DNA from: Candidatus Dadabacteria bacterium
GTDB lineage: Bacteria > Desulfobacterota_D > UBA1144 > Nemesobacterales > UBA2774
Length of the DNA: 14,752 bases
Assembly (NCBI GenBank): GCA_004356555.1
Contig: SMWY01000047.1
Location: 1 to 14,752 of the forward strand
Reading direction: 5' to 3'
The position numbers and the translations under genes were made by a program. Positions 7,502 through 14,497 of this stretch are shown piece after piece. Each line of letters begins with the position of its first letter. Within the stretch, counting starts at the first letter, position 1. Below the pieces are notes generated by a model that saw only the letters and a list, made by a program, of their open reading frames with translations, was not told the DNA's origin and made no database searches.

Positions 7502-8692
7502 TTGAATTTAGTAGATCCAGACAAATATAGGTTGCCGGTAAGATACGGTCCTGAAATGCGTATCCTAGTAGTTGGGGGTGGTATTGCAGGACTTACACTT
7601 ACTGGATTACTCCAGCAAAGGGGTTTTAAACCTACCCTTGTTGAACAGATACCTGAGTATGGAACTATAGGGTACGTTATTGTGCTCTGGCCCTCAGGGA
7701 GCCGCATTTTAAAAGGGCTTGGAGTCTACAGGAGCTTACTTGACGTCGGACTTCAGTTTACGACTTATAATGTCTCAGATGAGCGGGGACAGATGCTGCA
7801 TTCGTATTCGGTGCAGAATGTCATAGAAAAATATGGTCCGATGCTAAGTACATATAGGCCCGATTTAATTAATGTGATTAAAGAAGCGGTCGATCCGGAT
7901 TCTATTCGTATGAGTACCACAGTAGATAAAATTGACCAAACGAATGACGAAGTGTATGTAACTTTTAGTGACGGGACTGAAGAAACTTATGACCTTGTTG
8001 TAGGATGTGACGGAGTGCGTTCTAAAACTCGCGATCTGGTGTTTGGAGATGTGCCTTTATCTTATAGTGGTATGACAGGTTGGAGTTTTTGGGTTAAGCC
8101 TAATATTGCAAAAACACTACAAATAGCCGAATATTGGGGCACAGGTAAATTTTTTGGAATATGGCCGACGAAAGGCCGGCTCTCAGTATTTACAAGTATA
8201 AGAGACAATGTCCAGGAGCCCGATCCGGTTGAATCGAGAATCGACAGAATTCAAGAAAATTTTAAGAATTTTGGCGGCCTAGTGCCTGCAATATTAGAGG
8301 GCTTGAATGATCCCAATGAAATATTCCACGGTTACTATAACGATTTAAGAATGAAAAAATGGCATAAAGGCAGAGTAGTGTTGGTTGGTGACGCTGCACA
8401 TGCTATATTGCCCACGGCTGGAGGCGGTGTCTCCATGGCGATGGAATCTGCTGCGGTATTAGTCGATGAGCTTTGTAGAGCTGATTCAAAATATATAGAA
8501 CAAGCTTTTGAGAGCTATATTACAAGAAGACGCTCCCGCGTTGATAAGATACAAAATCAGTCTCGGATGATGAGCAAATTTGCTTTTGCAGACAGCCGAT
8601 TAGTCTCTTCTATGAGAGATTTTCTCATGCGTTTCTACTCAAATAAGCTCCATGTTCGCTATTGGGACAGTATGCTTAAAGAGCCTATATAG
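7502..8692 (+). CDS. FAD-dependent aromatic-hydroxylase-type monooxygenase
   Basis: A class A flavoprotein monooxygenase, 396 residues from TTG 7502. This start is favoured by AGGAG at 7491-7495, six bases upstream; ATG 7556, where homologues usually begin (MRILVVGGG), would give 378 residues. In TTG numbering: Rossmann motif G25-x-G27-x-x-G30 with acidic E48 at the end of the second strand; the DG motif GCDGVRSKTR (168-177) that closes over FAD and NAD(P)H; and the GD motif VLVGDAAHAILPTAGGG (293-309) that contacts the FAD ribityl chain. These three motifs define the PHBH/UbiH-like group. There is no signal peptide. The substrate could be a phenol, a quinone precursor or a secondary metabolite; no neighbouring pathway gene settles it. 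The unusual start codon may keep expression low. Confidence 0.92.
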   Translation: MNLVDPDKYRLPVRYGPEMRILVVGGGIAGLTLTGLLQQRGFKPTLVEQIPEYGTIGYVIVLWPSGSRILKGLGVYRSLLDVGLQFTTYNVSDERGQMLHSYSVQNVIEKYGPMLSTYRPDLINVIKEAVDPDSIRMSTTVDKIDQTNDEVYVTFSDGTEETYDLVVGCDGVRSKTRDLVFGDVPLSYSGMTGWSFWVKPNIAKTLQIAEYWGTGKFFGIWPTKGRLSVFTSIRDNVQEPDPVESRIDRIQENFKNFGGLVPAILEGLNDPNEIFHGYYNDLRMKKWHKGRVVLVGDAAHAILPTAGGGVSMAMESAAVLVDELCRADSKYIEQAFESYITRRRSRVDKIQNQSRMMSKFAFADSRLVSSMRDFLMRFYSNKLHVRYWDSMLKEPI

Positions 8693-8746
8693 TATTATAG
8701 AACCCACGTTTTTATAGTTATCCCTTAGTATAATACTTCTAAATTT

Positions 8747-8779
8747 TTGACTACATGAGCAAAATTACTCAGGTATAAT
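8747..8779 (+). promoter_or_regulatory. weak promoter candidate for the htrA operon
   Basis: In the 212-base gap before htrA, TTGACT (8747-8752) and TATAAT (8774-8779) are each close to consensus. They are 21 bases apart, more than a housekeeping promoter prefers. A second TATAAT at 8729-8734 lacks a -35 box. The gap holds nothing else I recognise. Confidence 0.22.
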
Positions 8780-8904
8780 TTTATTGATATTTTTCTGGTA
8801 ATTTGGGGTTTACTTAGTATCCTTTATGAAATATATAGACAATAGTTTAGTAACTGGTTGAAACTAATAAACTTCAAATCATTTTCTTTGGAGGTATTAA
8901 AATA

Positions 8905-10335
8905 ATGATGCGTAATGCAAGATTATTATTTTTTTCCTTAGTATTTTCGGCGCTTTTTTTGGGTCTACAACTCGAAGGCAATACACAGACTAATGAATTT
9001 AAATCCCTCTCGCCTTTGGTCAAACAATTAAGTCCCTCTGTTGTTAATATAAGCACTGCAAGGGTTTCTAAAGGTGGAAGTCAGTCTTTTAAATCTCCAT
9101 ATGGTGAAAGAGGAGAAGTACCGTTCGATGATTTCTTTAAAAAGTTTTTTGGAGACAATCCTCAGAAAGGATTTAAAAGGAGTGGGCTTGGCTCGGGGTT
9201 TATTTTTAGTGAGGACGGATACATTATCACGAATAATCATGTTGTTGAGCGGGCTACGGATATTAAAGTGATACTACAGAATGGAGATAGTTATGTTGCA
9301 CAAATAATAGGTACGGATCCCAAGACAGACTTAGCTCTTCTTAAAATTAAGCCTAAAACGAAACTGCCGGCAGTTAGATTTGGTAATTCGGATATGCTTG
9401 AAATCGGAGACTGGGTTTTGGCTATTGGAAATCCCTTTGGGTTTGGCCATACAGTAACAGTGGGGATTATAAGTGCTAAGGGAAGGTCTTTAGGGCTTGG
9501 ATCTTACGACGATTATCTTCAGACTGACGCTGCGATCAATCCGGGAAATAGTGGTGGGCCGCTATTTAATTTTAAAGGTGAGGTCATAGGAGTTAATAGT
9601 GCAATAATCACACGCGGTAAGGGGATTGGCTTTGCAATTCCAATTAATATGACGAAGAATGTAGTGTCACAGTTGAGAAACGGTGGCAAAGTGGTTAGGG
9701 GATGGATTGGAGTTTATGTGCAAAGGGTGACTCCGGATATTGCTGAAAGTCTCGATTTGGATAATGATAACGGGGCTTTGGTCGCAGATGTAACAGCCGG
9801 AGGACCGGCAGAGAAAGCCGGAGTTAAAAGGGGCGATATCATAATAGAGCTTAATGGAAATAAGATTGATGAAATGCCGGAATTACCTAAGTTAGTAGCT
9901 AGTTATGCCCCAGGCACGAAAACAAAGTTGAAAGTCATAAGAAACGGCAAAGAAAAGGATTTGAGCATAAAACTTGAAGAACTTCCAGACCAGTTTGCTC
10001 AAACCTCCAGACAGAGTCCGAAAAATGAGATTGAACAAAATCTTGGTCTAATTGTTCAGGAAATTACCCCTGAGGTAAAGCGTAGGCTGGACATTGAAGA
10101 TTCTAGTGGGGTTGTTATTACTTACGTAAGGAGCAATAGTCTTGCGTTTGAGGCAGGATTACTTAGAGCAGATGTTATTCTAGAAATAAATAAAAAGCAG
10201 ATCGCAAATTTGGACAATTACCGCAAAGAAATAGATTCGGTTGAAGAAAGGCAAAACATTTTATTTTTAGTTAAACGGGGTTCAAATACAATATACGTCG
10301 CCATTAAAGCTGAGACTCAATATGACGGACGTTAA
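8905..10335 (+). CDS. htrA: HtrA/DegP-type periplasmic serine protease
   Basis: A 476-residue envelope quality-control protease and chaperone. GGAGG at 8890-8894 supports the ATG at 8905. Residues 1 to about 28 are a signal peptide. The trypsin-like domain (about 35-255) has the catalytic triad H112 (in TNNHVV), D142 (in TDLALLKI) and S216 (in NPGNSGGPL). A flexible LA-type loop rich in Phe, Gly and Lys lies between about 54 and 94. Two PDZ domains follow, about 264-360 and 380-470, the second slightly degenerate. This order and length match DegP/DegQ (E. coli DegP is 474 residues). The family degrades or refolds misfolded periplasmic and outer-membrane proteins as cage-like oligomers. The gene overlaps the following RidA-family gene by 14 bases, so the two are co-transcribed. 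Confidence 0.96.
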   Translation: MMRNARLLFFSLVFSALFLGLQLEGNTQTNEFKSLSPLVKQLSPSVVNISTARVSKGGSQSFKSPYGERGEVPFDDFFKKFFGDNPQKGFKRSGLGSGFIFSEDGYIITNNHVVERATDIKVILQNGDSYVAQIIGTDPKTDLALLKIKPKTKLPAVRFGNSDMLEIGDWVLAIGNPFGFGHTVTVGIISAKGRSLGLGSYDDYLQTDAAINPGNSGGPLFNFKGEVIGVNSAIITRGKGIGFAIPINMTKNVVSQLRNGGKVVRGWIGVYVQRVTPDIAESLDLDNDNGALVADVTAGGPAEKAGVKRGDIIIELNGNKIDEMPELPKLVASYAPGTKTKLKVIRNGKEKDLSIKLEELPDQFAQTSRQSPKNEIEQNLGLIVQEITPEVKRRLDIEDSSGVVITYVRSNSLAFEAGLLRADVILEINKKQIANLDNYRKEIDSVEERQNILFLVKRGSNTIYVAIKAETQYDGR

Positions 10336-10786
10336 CAAACGCTTAGATGAGCTAGGGATTAAGCTCCCTGATCCACCTGATCCCTTAGGTGCTTATAAAC
10401 CCGCGGTTGTTTCAGGTTATTTACTTTTTATTTCCGGTCAGCTGCCCCTTATAGACGGGAACCTATTATTTAAGGGTAAAGTGGGGGCTCAGGTCACGGC
10501 TGAGGAAGCATATCAGGCGGCCAGAGTTTCCTCTATCAATGCTCTAGCGGTAATAGGTAAGGAGATTGGTGATTTTAGTAAAGTCAAAAAGATAGTAAAA
10601 ATAACTGGGTACGTTTCAAGTGCCAATGGCTTTAATTCTCAGGCGGCAGTAGTAAACGGAGCGTCGGACTTTTTCTTTGAGATTTTTGGAGAGGCTGGCA
10701 GGCATGCCAGAGTCGCGGTTGGCGTATCGGAGCTTCCAGCTGATTCCCCTGTAGAGATTGAAGTTATAGCCGAAATTGAAGTTTAA
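10322..10786 (+). CDS. RidA/YjgF/UK114-family protein (YjgF-like_1 type)
   Basis: 154 residues, about 25 more than E. coli RidA, with an N-terminal extension (NKRLDELGIKLPDPP) typical of the subfamily often listed as YjgF_YER057c_UK114_like_1. The key arginine is R130 in RHARVAVGVSELP, with E145 fifteen residues on, the same spacing as R105 and E120 of RidA. RidA itself hydrolyses reactive enamines and imines made by PLP enzymes. This subfamily is mostly untested, so deaminase activity is inferred. Family members are homotrimers with ligand pockets at subunit interfaces. No signal peptide is present, so it is cytosolic even though its partner gene encodes an exported protease. Its ATG lies inside the end of htrA in another frame, with only a weak ribosome binding site, so reinitiation or coupling is likely. 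Confidence 0.93.
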   Translation: MTDVNKRLDELGIKLPDPPDPLGAYKPAVVSGYLLFISGQLPLIDGNLLFKGKVGAQVTAEEAYQAARVSSINALAVIGKEIGDFSKVKKIVKITGYVSSANGFNSQAAVVNGASDFFFEIFGEAGRHARVAVGVSELPADSPVEIEVIAEIEV

Positions 10787-10839
10787 TATTATCTAGATTT
10801 TATTGTCCGTGCATAAGAGTTAGTTAATTGCTCTAATCT

Positions 10840-11625
10840 ATGAAAAGAGACTTCCAAGTTTTTATTTACTCAGATTACCCTTCGGCGTCACTCAATATTG
10901 ACTTAGTACTAGAGCGCATCAATAAATTAGGATTTTCCATTGAGTATCGAGGTAATCTGGTAGATTATTTATCACTTTCGGAGCAAGATATTTATAAATT
11001 GGCCCGGAATTTATCCTCAGTGCAAATTCCTGATATTTCAACCCCTCTTGATAATACTAATCCTGCGAATAGAAATGAGATTGATTCAGAAGTTAATAGA
11101 ATTTTAGGACGTGAGAGTGTCAGAGGAAAGTTCTATGACGGATATTGGGTTCAGAGAATATTATACAGAACACTTGCGGAAAAAGTTGCTGACGAGATTA
11201 AAAGCGGGTTCATACATCTAATATTCACAAGTCTCCTATTTGGAACTTTTGAAAACAGGAGATATCACGCAAGAGTGGTTCTTATGGGGACTCCGGCCCT
11301 TGTTTCAACCTCGGGATTGGTGGAGGCCCCTGCCAAGCCCAAAGAGTATTACTATATAAAAGGGCGGCTAATCCAAACTGGAGGGGATGTGAGTGAGCTC
11401 GATAATATGTATAAAGGGAGATTTGTCGAATATGATGACCCAAAGATATCTTCCATACTGCCCTCATACGCTCTTCAGGCGATTGGATACGAAATCACTG
11501 GAAATGCTTTTTGTGAAGACCCACAATGTTGCCTATTCAATTCCCATTGGCAGGGAGAAGTGCTCAAAGTGCAGTATAATGGCAATCCTTGTGAAAAGTG
11601 TTTGGAGTCAATAAGAGTTAAATGA
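10840..11625 (+). CDS. archaemetzincin-like protein lacking the HExxH motif
   Basis: 261 residues, no signal peptide, ATG start without a clear ribosome binding site, 53 bases after the RidA-family gene. I do not recognise a named family with certainty. The C-terminus carries C225-x4-C230 and C251-x2-C254, resembling the structural zinc site of archaemetzincins (HExxHxxGxxHCx4C...CxxC). Counting back from C225, the conserved glycine is present (G221), but the positions of the catalytic His, Glu, His and His read A214, I215, E218 and F224. So the protein looks like a zincin relative that has lost its catalytic metal site. The middle (HLIFTSLLFGTFENRRYHAR, then VEAPAKPKEYYYIKGR) appears conserved in style and may define the family. 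Alternatively it is an unrelated protein with a zinc knuckle. A structural or regulatory role is inference. Confidence 0.75.
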   Translation: MKRDFQVFIYSDYPSASLNIDLVLERINKLGFSIEYRGNLVDYLSLSEQDIYKLARNLSSVQIPDISTPLDNTNPANRNEIDSEVNRILGRESVRGKFYDGYWVQRILYRTLAEKVADEIKSGFIHLIFTSLLFGTFENRRYHARVVLMGTPALVSTSGLVEAPAKPKEYYYIKGRLIQTGGDVSELDNMYKGRFVEYDDPKISSILPSYALQAIGYEITGNAFCEDPQCCLFNSHWQGEVLKVQYNGNPCEKCLESIRVK

Positions 11626-11633
11626 AGGGTTTT

Positions 11634-11668
11634 AAATAAAAAGGGAAGAGGTGCAAGCAGCTCTTCCC
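11634..11668 (-). terminator. Rho-independent terminator of thi4
   Basis: GGGAAGAG (11643-11650) pairs perfectly with CTCTTCCC (11661-11668), an 8-bp stem over a ten-base loop. Read on the minus strand, the stem is followed by TTTTTATTT (11642-11634), so it terminates thi4, whose stop is 19 bases upstream. On the plus strand the downstream bases are not T-rich, so it probably does not serve the convergent gene. Confidence 0.75.
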
Positions 11669-11686
11669 CCACTTTGGTTCCTAATA

Positions 11687-12502
11687 TTAAGCTCTGGCTT
11701 TTTCTTCTCCGCTTTCAAGTATATCAATTGCCACCTGTGCGGCTTTTCTACCTGAAAGCAACATTCCGCCAAATGTCGGCCCCATTCTAGGAAGGCCGAA
11801 GGTTGTATTAACAGACATTCCGCAAACAATCAATCCAGGATGAACTAAACCTGTGTATTCTACAAGCGCTTCTTCTGACTTTTCTACCCACATCGATCCA
11901 TGCCCCGGTAGCTTCTTATATAAACCTTGCTGTGAGAGTCTGGACACACAGTAAGCATCGTGACCCGTGGCGTCAATAACAAGTTTTGACTCTATTGCTA
12001 TCGGATCAAGGCAAGTTATTTCTTTTGGCATATTAGCAACCGGCGTCCAGTTGATAACAATTCCAGCGACTCTTCCGTTTTCTCTATAAACTAGATCATC
12101 AAACATGGTCATGTTGCGTATTTTAGCGCCGGCCTCACAAGTCATAGCTATTAGCTTTGAACAAGCGTATGGTCCGTCTGCTACGCACAGCCCAGGCTCG
12201 ACTTCTTCATAGGGTACTTCTATTTCATCAAGAACCTCATTCCCGGGTGTCCTTACAGTAATTTTGTTCATAAGGTAACCACCTATCCAGAATCCGCCCC
12301 CTAGATAGTTCATTCTTTCCACTAAAAGAACTTTATATTTCTTTTTCGCTATATCCTTTGCAGCGACAAGACCGCTTGGTCCCGCCCCCACAACTATCAC
12401 ATCACTTTCAATGTATTCGTTAAATTCATTTGCAAACCCCTGTACAATAGCTCTGGTGATTTCTTTTTCACCAACGGGGGCAAACTTGATAGTATCAGCC
12501 AT
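11687..12502 (-). CDS. thi4: Thi4-type thiazole synthase (prokaryotic, sulfide-dependent type)
   Basis: 271 residues; GGAGG lies ten bases before the ATG at 12502. Thi4 makes the thiazole half of thiamine, ADP-thiazole, from NAD and glycine. The dinucleotide-binding motif G39-A-G-P-S-G44 is followed by VERMNYLGGGFWIGG (61-75). The active-site loop is D177-A-T-G-H-D182 and the C-terminus has the family signature RMGPTFGGMLLSG (239-251). Eukaryotic Thi4 sacrifices a cysteine just before its GHDG motif; the residue there is T179. The enzyme should therefore be the catalytic kind that takes sulfur from free sulfide with iron, as shown for archaeal Thi4. The nearby C185 makes a second look worthwhile. 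No other thiamine gene is in the window, and I see no TPP riboswitch upstream. Confidence 0.93.
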   Translation of the reverse strand: MADTIKFAPVGEKEITRAIVQGFANEFNEYIESDVIVVGAGPSGLVAAKDIAKKKYKVLLVERMNYLGGGFWIGGYLMNKITVRTPGNEVLDEIEVPYEEVEPGLCVADGPYACSKLIAMTCEAGAKIRNMTMFDDLVYRENGRVAGIVINWTPVANMPKEITCLDPIAIESKLVIDATGHDAYCVSRLSQQGLYKKLPGHGSMWVEKSEEALVEYTGLVHPGLIVCGMSVNTTFGLPRMGPTFGGMLLSGRKAAQVAIDILESGEEKARA

Positions 12503-12543
12503 AAAATAATTACCTCCATGAAATGTCGCGATTAGACCGTTTT

Positions 12544-12571
12544 AATCTATCACAGATTCGAGGAGCGTCAA
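12544..12571 (-). promoter_or_regulatory. promoter candidate for thi4
   Basis: On the minus strand TTGACG (12571-12566) and TAGATT (12549-12544) are 16 bases apart, and TGA directly before TAGATT makes an extended -10 box. Transcription would start near 12537, leaving about 35 bases of leader, too short for a riboswitch. This gap (12503-12703) separates divergent genes; a convincing plus-strand promoter was not found. Confidence 0.5.
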
Positions 12572-12703
12572 TAGAGATAAATTCACGTTCTCTATTATTT
12601 TAGAGTATAGCTTTCTTGTGGCTTATATCCGCATTATAAGTTATTTTACTTAGAACCAAGAGGGGACTAAATATTTCCTAATTAATACAATCTGGAGGTT
12701 TAG

Positions 12704-13537
12704 ATGTTGGACTTTTGCAGATCTATAATTGTTATTCTAGTACTCTTAATATTTACCGCGTCACAAGTTATTGCAGGGTTTGTTCTGGAACAGGAGAGAT
12801 ATGAGAAAGGCACTAGTAAGAAGTTAAAGGGCACTATATATATGCAAGAAAATAAAGTTAAATTTTTTGATGAAGAAGGCCAGTTTTCAGCAATATTCAA
12901 TCTGGAAACTGGAGAAATGATGCAGATAGACAATATGTCAAGGACATATACATCGGCTAAAGCAAAGGATTATTTTAAGTTTTTTAAAGAATATGCTCTA
13001 AAGATGAAAACCGCTATGCAACAGCAGCTTGCCGAGCTTACGCCTGATCAGAGAGCTCAGGCAGAGGAAATGATGAAAAGACAAGGTATTGAGCTCCCCG
13101 GGAGTAATTCTGTACCTGTGAAAATTGAGCTAAAAAAAACTGGAGATATTAGTAAAATTGCCGGATATGAATCGGTTAAATACGAGATATATAGAAACGG
13201 TAAGCTTGATGAAGAAATCTGGACGAGTAAAGAGGTAGGGCTTGAAAATGAAATTGATATGAATAAGATGACTGAATATATGAGTGAACTTAGAAAAATT
13301 GAGGAAAGTTTAGGAGGAGCAAGCTCAGTATCTAAGGAAGCGGAGCAAGTCTATATAGAAGTATTCAGTTCAGGTTTCCCAATGAAGACAATCGATTATC
13401 CAGTTTCCGGAAATTCTATTATTGAGGAAACAGTTAAAGTGTCCAAAAAGCAAATAGATAATAATGAGTTTAGGGCTCCAGCTGGTTATAGAAAAGTACC
13501 GCTTGAACAGATGTTACAGTTAGGCTCTGTAGAGTAA
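12704..13537 (+). CDS. exported DUF4412-like protein
   Basis: 277 residues. GGAGG at 12694-12698 sits five bases before the ATG. Residues 1-24 are a signal peptide ending in VIA, so the protein is periplasmic or surface-located; no lipobox or further membrane helix is seen. The rest resembles the DUF4412 group: beta strands such as KGTIYMQENKVKFF (42-55), an acquired-residue segment IFNLETGEMMQIDNMSRTY (64-82), a helical, Met- and Gln-rich insert (about 95-127), then ISKIAGYESVKYEIYRNGK (149-167), which matches the G-x-x-x-x-K-Y-x-I pattern of the family. The strand layout recalls LolA/LppX-like folds that hold lipids, but no function is established. The gene stands alone between divergent thi4 and the convergent ribosomal cluster. 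Confidence 0.8.
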   Translation: MLDFCRSIIVILVLLIFTASQVIAGFVLEQERYEKGTSKKLKGTIYMQENKVKFFDEEGQFSAIFNLETGEMMQIDNMSRTYTSAKAKDYFKFFKEYALKMKTAMQQQLAELTPDQRAQAEEMMKRQGIELPGSNSVPVKIELKKTGDISKIAGYESVKYEIYRNGKLDEEIWTSKEVGLENEIDMNKMTEYMSELRKIEESLGGASSVSKEAEQVYIEVFSSGFPMKTIDYPVSGNSIIEETVKVSKKQIDNNEFRAPAGYRKVPLEQMLQLGSVE

Positions 13538-13563
13538 TTTAAAAGGAACTGGGCAAGGATTAA

Positions 13564-13590
13564 ATATTAATAGCTTTGGACAATTAATAT
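13564..13590. repeat. perfect AT-only inverted repeat between convergent genes
   Basis: ATATTAAT (13564-13571) and ATTAATAT (13583-13590) form a perfect 8-bp palindrome over an 11-base loop. It abuts the rplI stop codon. A short TTTAAT follows on the minus strand, so it may act as a weak terminator for the ribosomal operon, but without G-C pairs it would be unstable. Confidence 0.4.
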
Positions 13591-14189
13591 CAACTTTCTT
13601 CTTCTTTAGTTTCTTCTGCTTCTTCTTTTTCTTCTTCTAGCTCTTCCGGTTCTGCATCCGTTTCAGTTTCCGCTGCTTCTTCTTCAGGGATTTCCTCTGT
13701 TGTTTCTGCTTCTGTTTGAATTACTTCTGGTTCTGCCACTTCTCCGTTTTCCCCTATAACAGTTACACTTATATTTGCTTCTACGTCTTGGTAGAGTTTG
13801 ACACTCACATCATGTGTTCCCAATACTTTAATAGGACTCTCAAGTTTTATATCTTTTCTTGAAACTTCAAATCCAGCCTCTTTTAATGCCGCAGATATAT
13901 TTTGGGAGGTAACAGATCCAAATATCTTATTTCCTTCTCCAACTTTAACGGCAATACTGACACTTACTCCGTCAATTTTGGATGCATAACCTTGAGCTTC
14001 AACTTTTAAGCCTTCCTCTCTTTTCATTATAATATTACTTTTTTGCTCCCAAACTTTCATATTTCCGGGAGTAGCTCTTATAGCAAGTTTTTTTGGAATT
14101 AGGTAATTTCTGGCTAACCCGTTCTTTACCTCTTTTATTTCGCCCATTTTCCCAACTGACTCAACGTCTGTAGTAAGTATAACCCTCAT
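13590..14189 (-). CDS. rplI: 50S ribosomal protein L9 with acidic C-terminal tail
   Basis: 199 residues against about 150 for usual L9. GGGAGG about nine bases before the ATG at 14189 supports the start. The N-terminal rRNA-binding domain MRVILTTDVESVGKMGEIKE runs on with NGLARNYLIPKKLA (23-36), the family signature. A long helix links it to the C-terminal domain, which ends near residue 149 (ANISVTVIGENGE). Residues 151-199 are extra: 24 of 49 are glutamate, the remainder mainly Thr, Ala and Pro with few lysines, so the tail is strongly acidic and surely disordered. L9 binds 23S rRNA at the base of the L1 stalk and affects translational fidelity. The tail's role is unknown. The gene is last in the cluster, 71 bases after rpsR. 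Confidence 0.97.
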   Translation of the reverse strand: MRVILTTDVESVGKMGEIKEVKNGLARNYLIPKKLAIRATPGNMKVWEQKSNIIMKREEGLKVEAQGYASKIDGVSVSIAVKVGEGNKIFGSVTSQNISAALKEAGFEVSRKDIKLESPIKVLGTHDVSVKLYQDVEANISVTVIGENGEVAEPEVIQTEAETTEEIPEEEAAETETDAEPEELEEEKEEAEETKEEES

Positions 14190-14216
14190 CTTTTGAAAAC
14201 CTCCCAGTATATCTTG

Positions 14217-14246
14217 TTAAAACTAATTAAAACTAGTTAAAGCTGG
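14217..14246. repeat. three 10-bp direct repeats between rpsR and rplI
   Basis: TTAAAACTAA, TTAAAACTAG and TTAAAGCTGG follow each other without a gap in the 71-base spacer. Copies one and two differ at one base; the third differs from the second at two. The period is close to one helical turn. It could be chance in AT-rich DNA. Confidence 0.4.
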
Positions 14247-14260
14247 TCTTTGCTCCATTT

Positions 14261-14497
14261 TTAATGAAGAACCGTATATGGAAGAAGAGCCATGAACCTT
14301 GTTCTTTTGATTGCAGTGGCAAGCTGTCTTTGATGGTATGCACAAAGACCAGAATTTCTTCTTGGCACTATCTTTTTCCTATCAGTTATAAATCTTGCCA
14401 TTAAATCTACATTTTTATAATCTATTTCAATAGGTTCAGTGCAAAACCTGCACACCTTCTTTTTTGCAAAGTATCTTCTATCTCTTCGTGAATCCAT
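14261..14497 (-). CDS. rpsR: 30S ribosomal protein S18, zinc-binding form
   Basis: 78 residues, the usual size. The core reads EIDYKNVDLMARFI and later YHQRQLATAIKRTRFMALLPY, the classic S18 signature. S18 pairs with S6 on the 30S platform. Unlike E. coli S18, it keeps C16-x2-C19 and C52-x2-H55, which together look like a zinc site, the C+ form of this protein. The ATG at 14497 overlaps the stop of the upstream gene by one base (TAATG), and AGGAGG eight bases upstream lies inside the end of that gene, so translation is coupled. Confidence 0.97.
   Translation of the reverse strand: MDSRRDRRYFAKKKVCRFCTEPIEIDYKNVDLMARFITDRKKIVPRRNSGLCAYHQRQLATAIKRTRFMALLPYTVLH

Noticed and set aside
12503..12703. 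TPP riboswitch upstream of thi4
   Set aside because: The gap was read on the minus strand for the conserved CTGAGA and ACCTGATCTGG-like parts; neither is present, and the likely leader is only about 35 bases.
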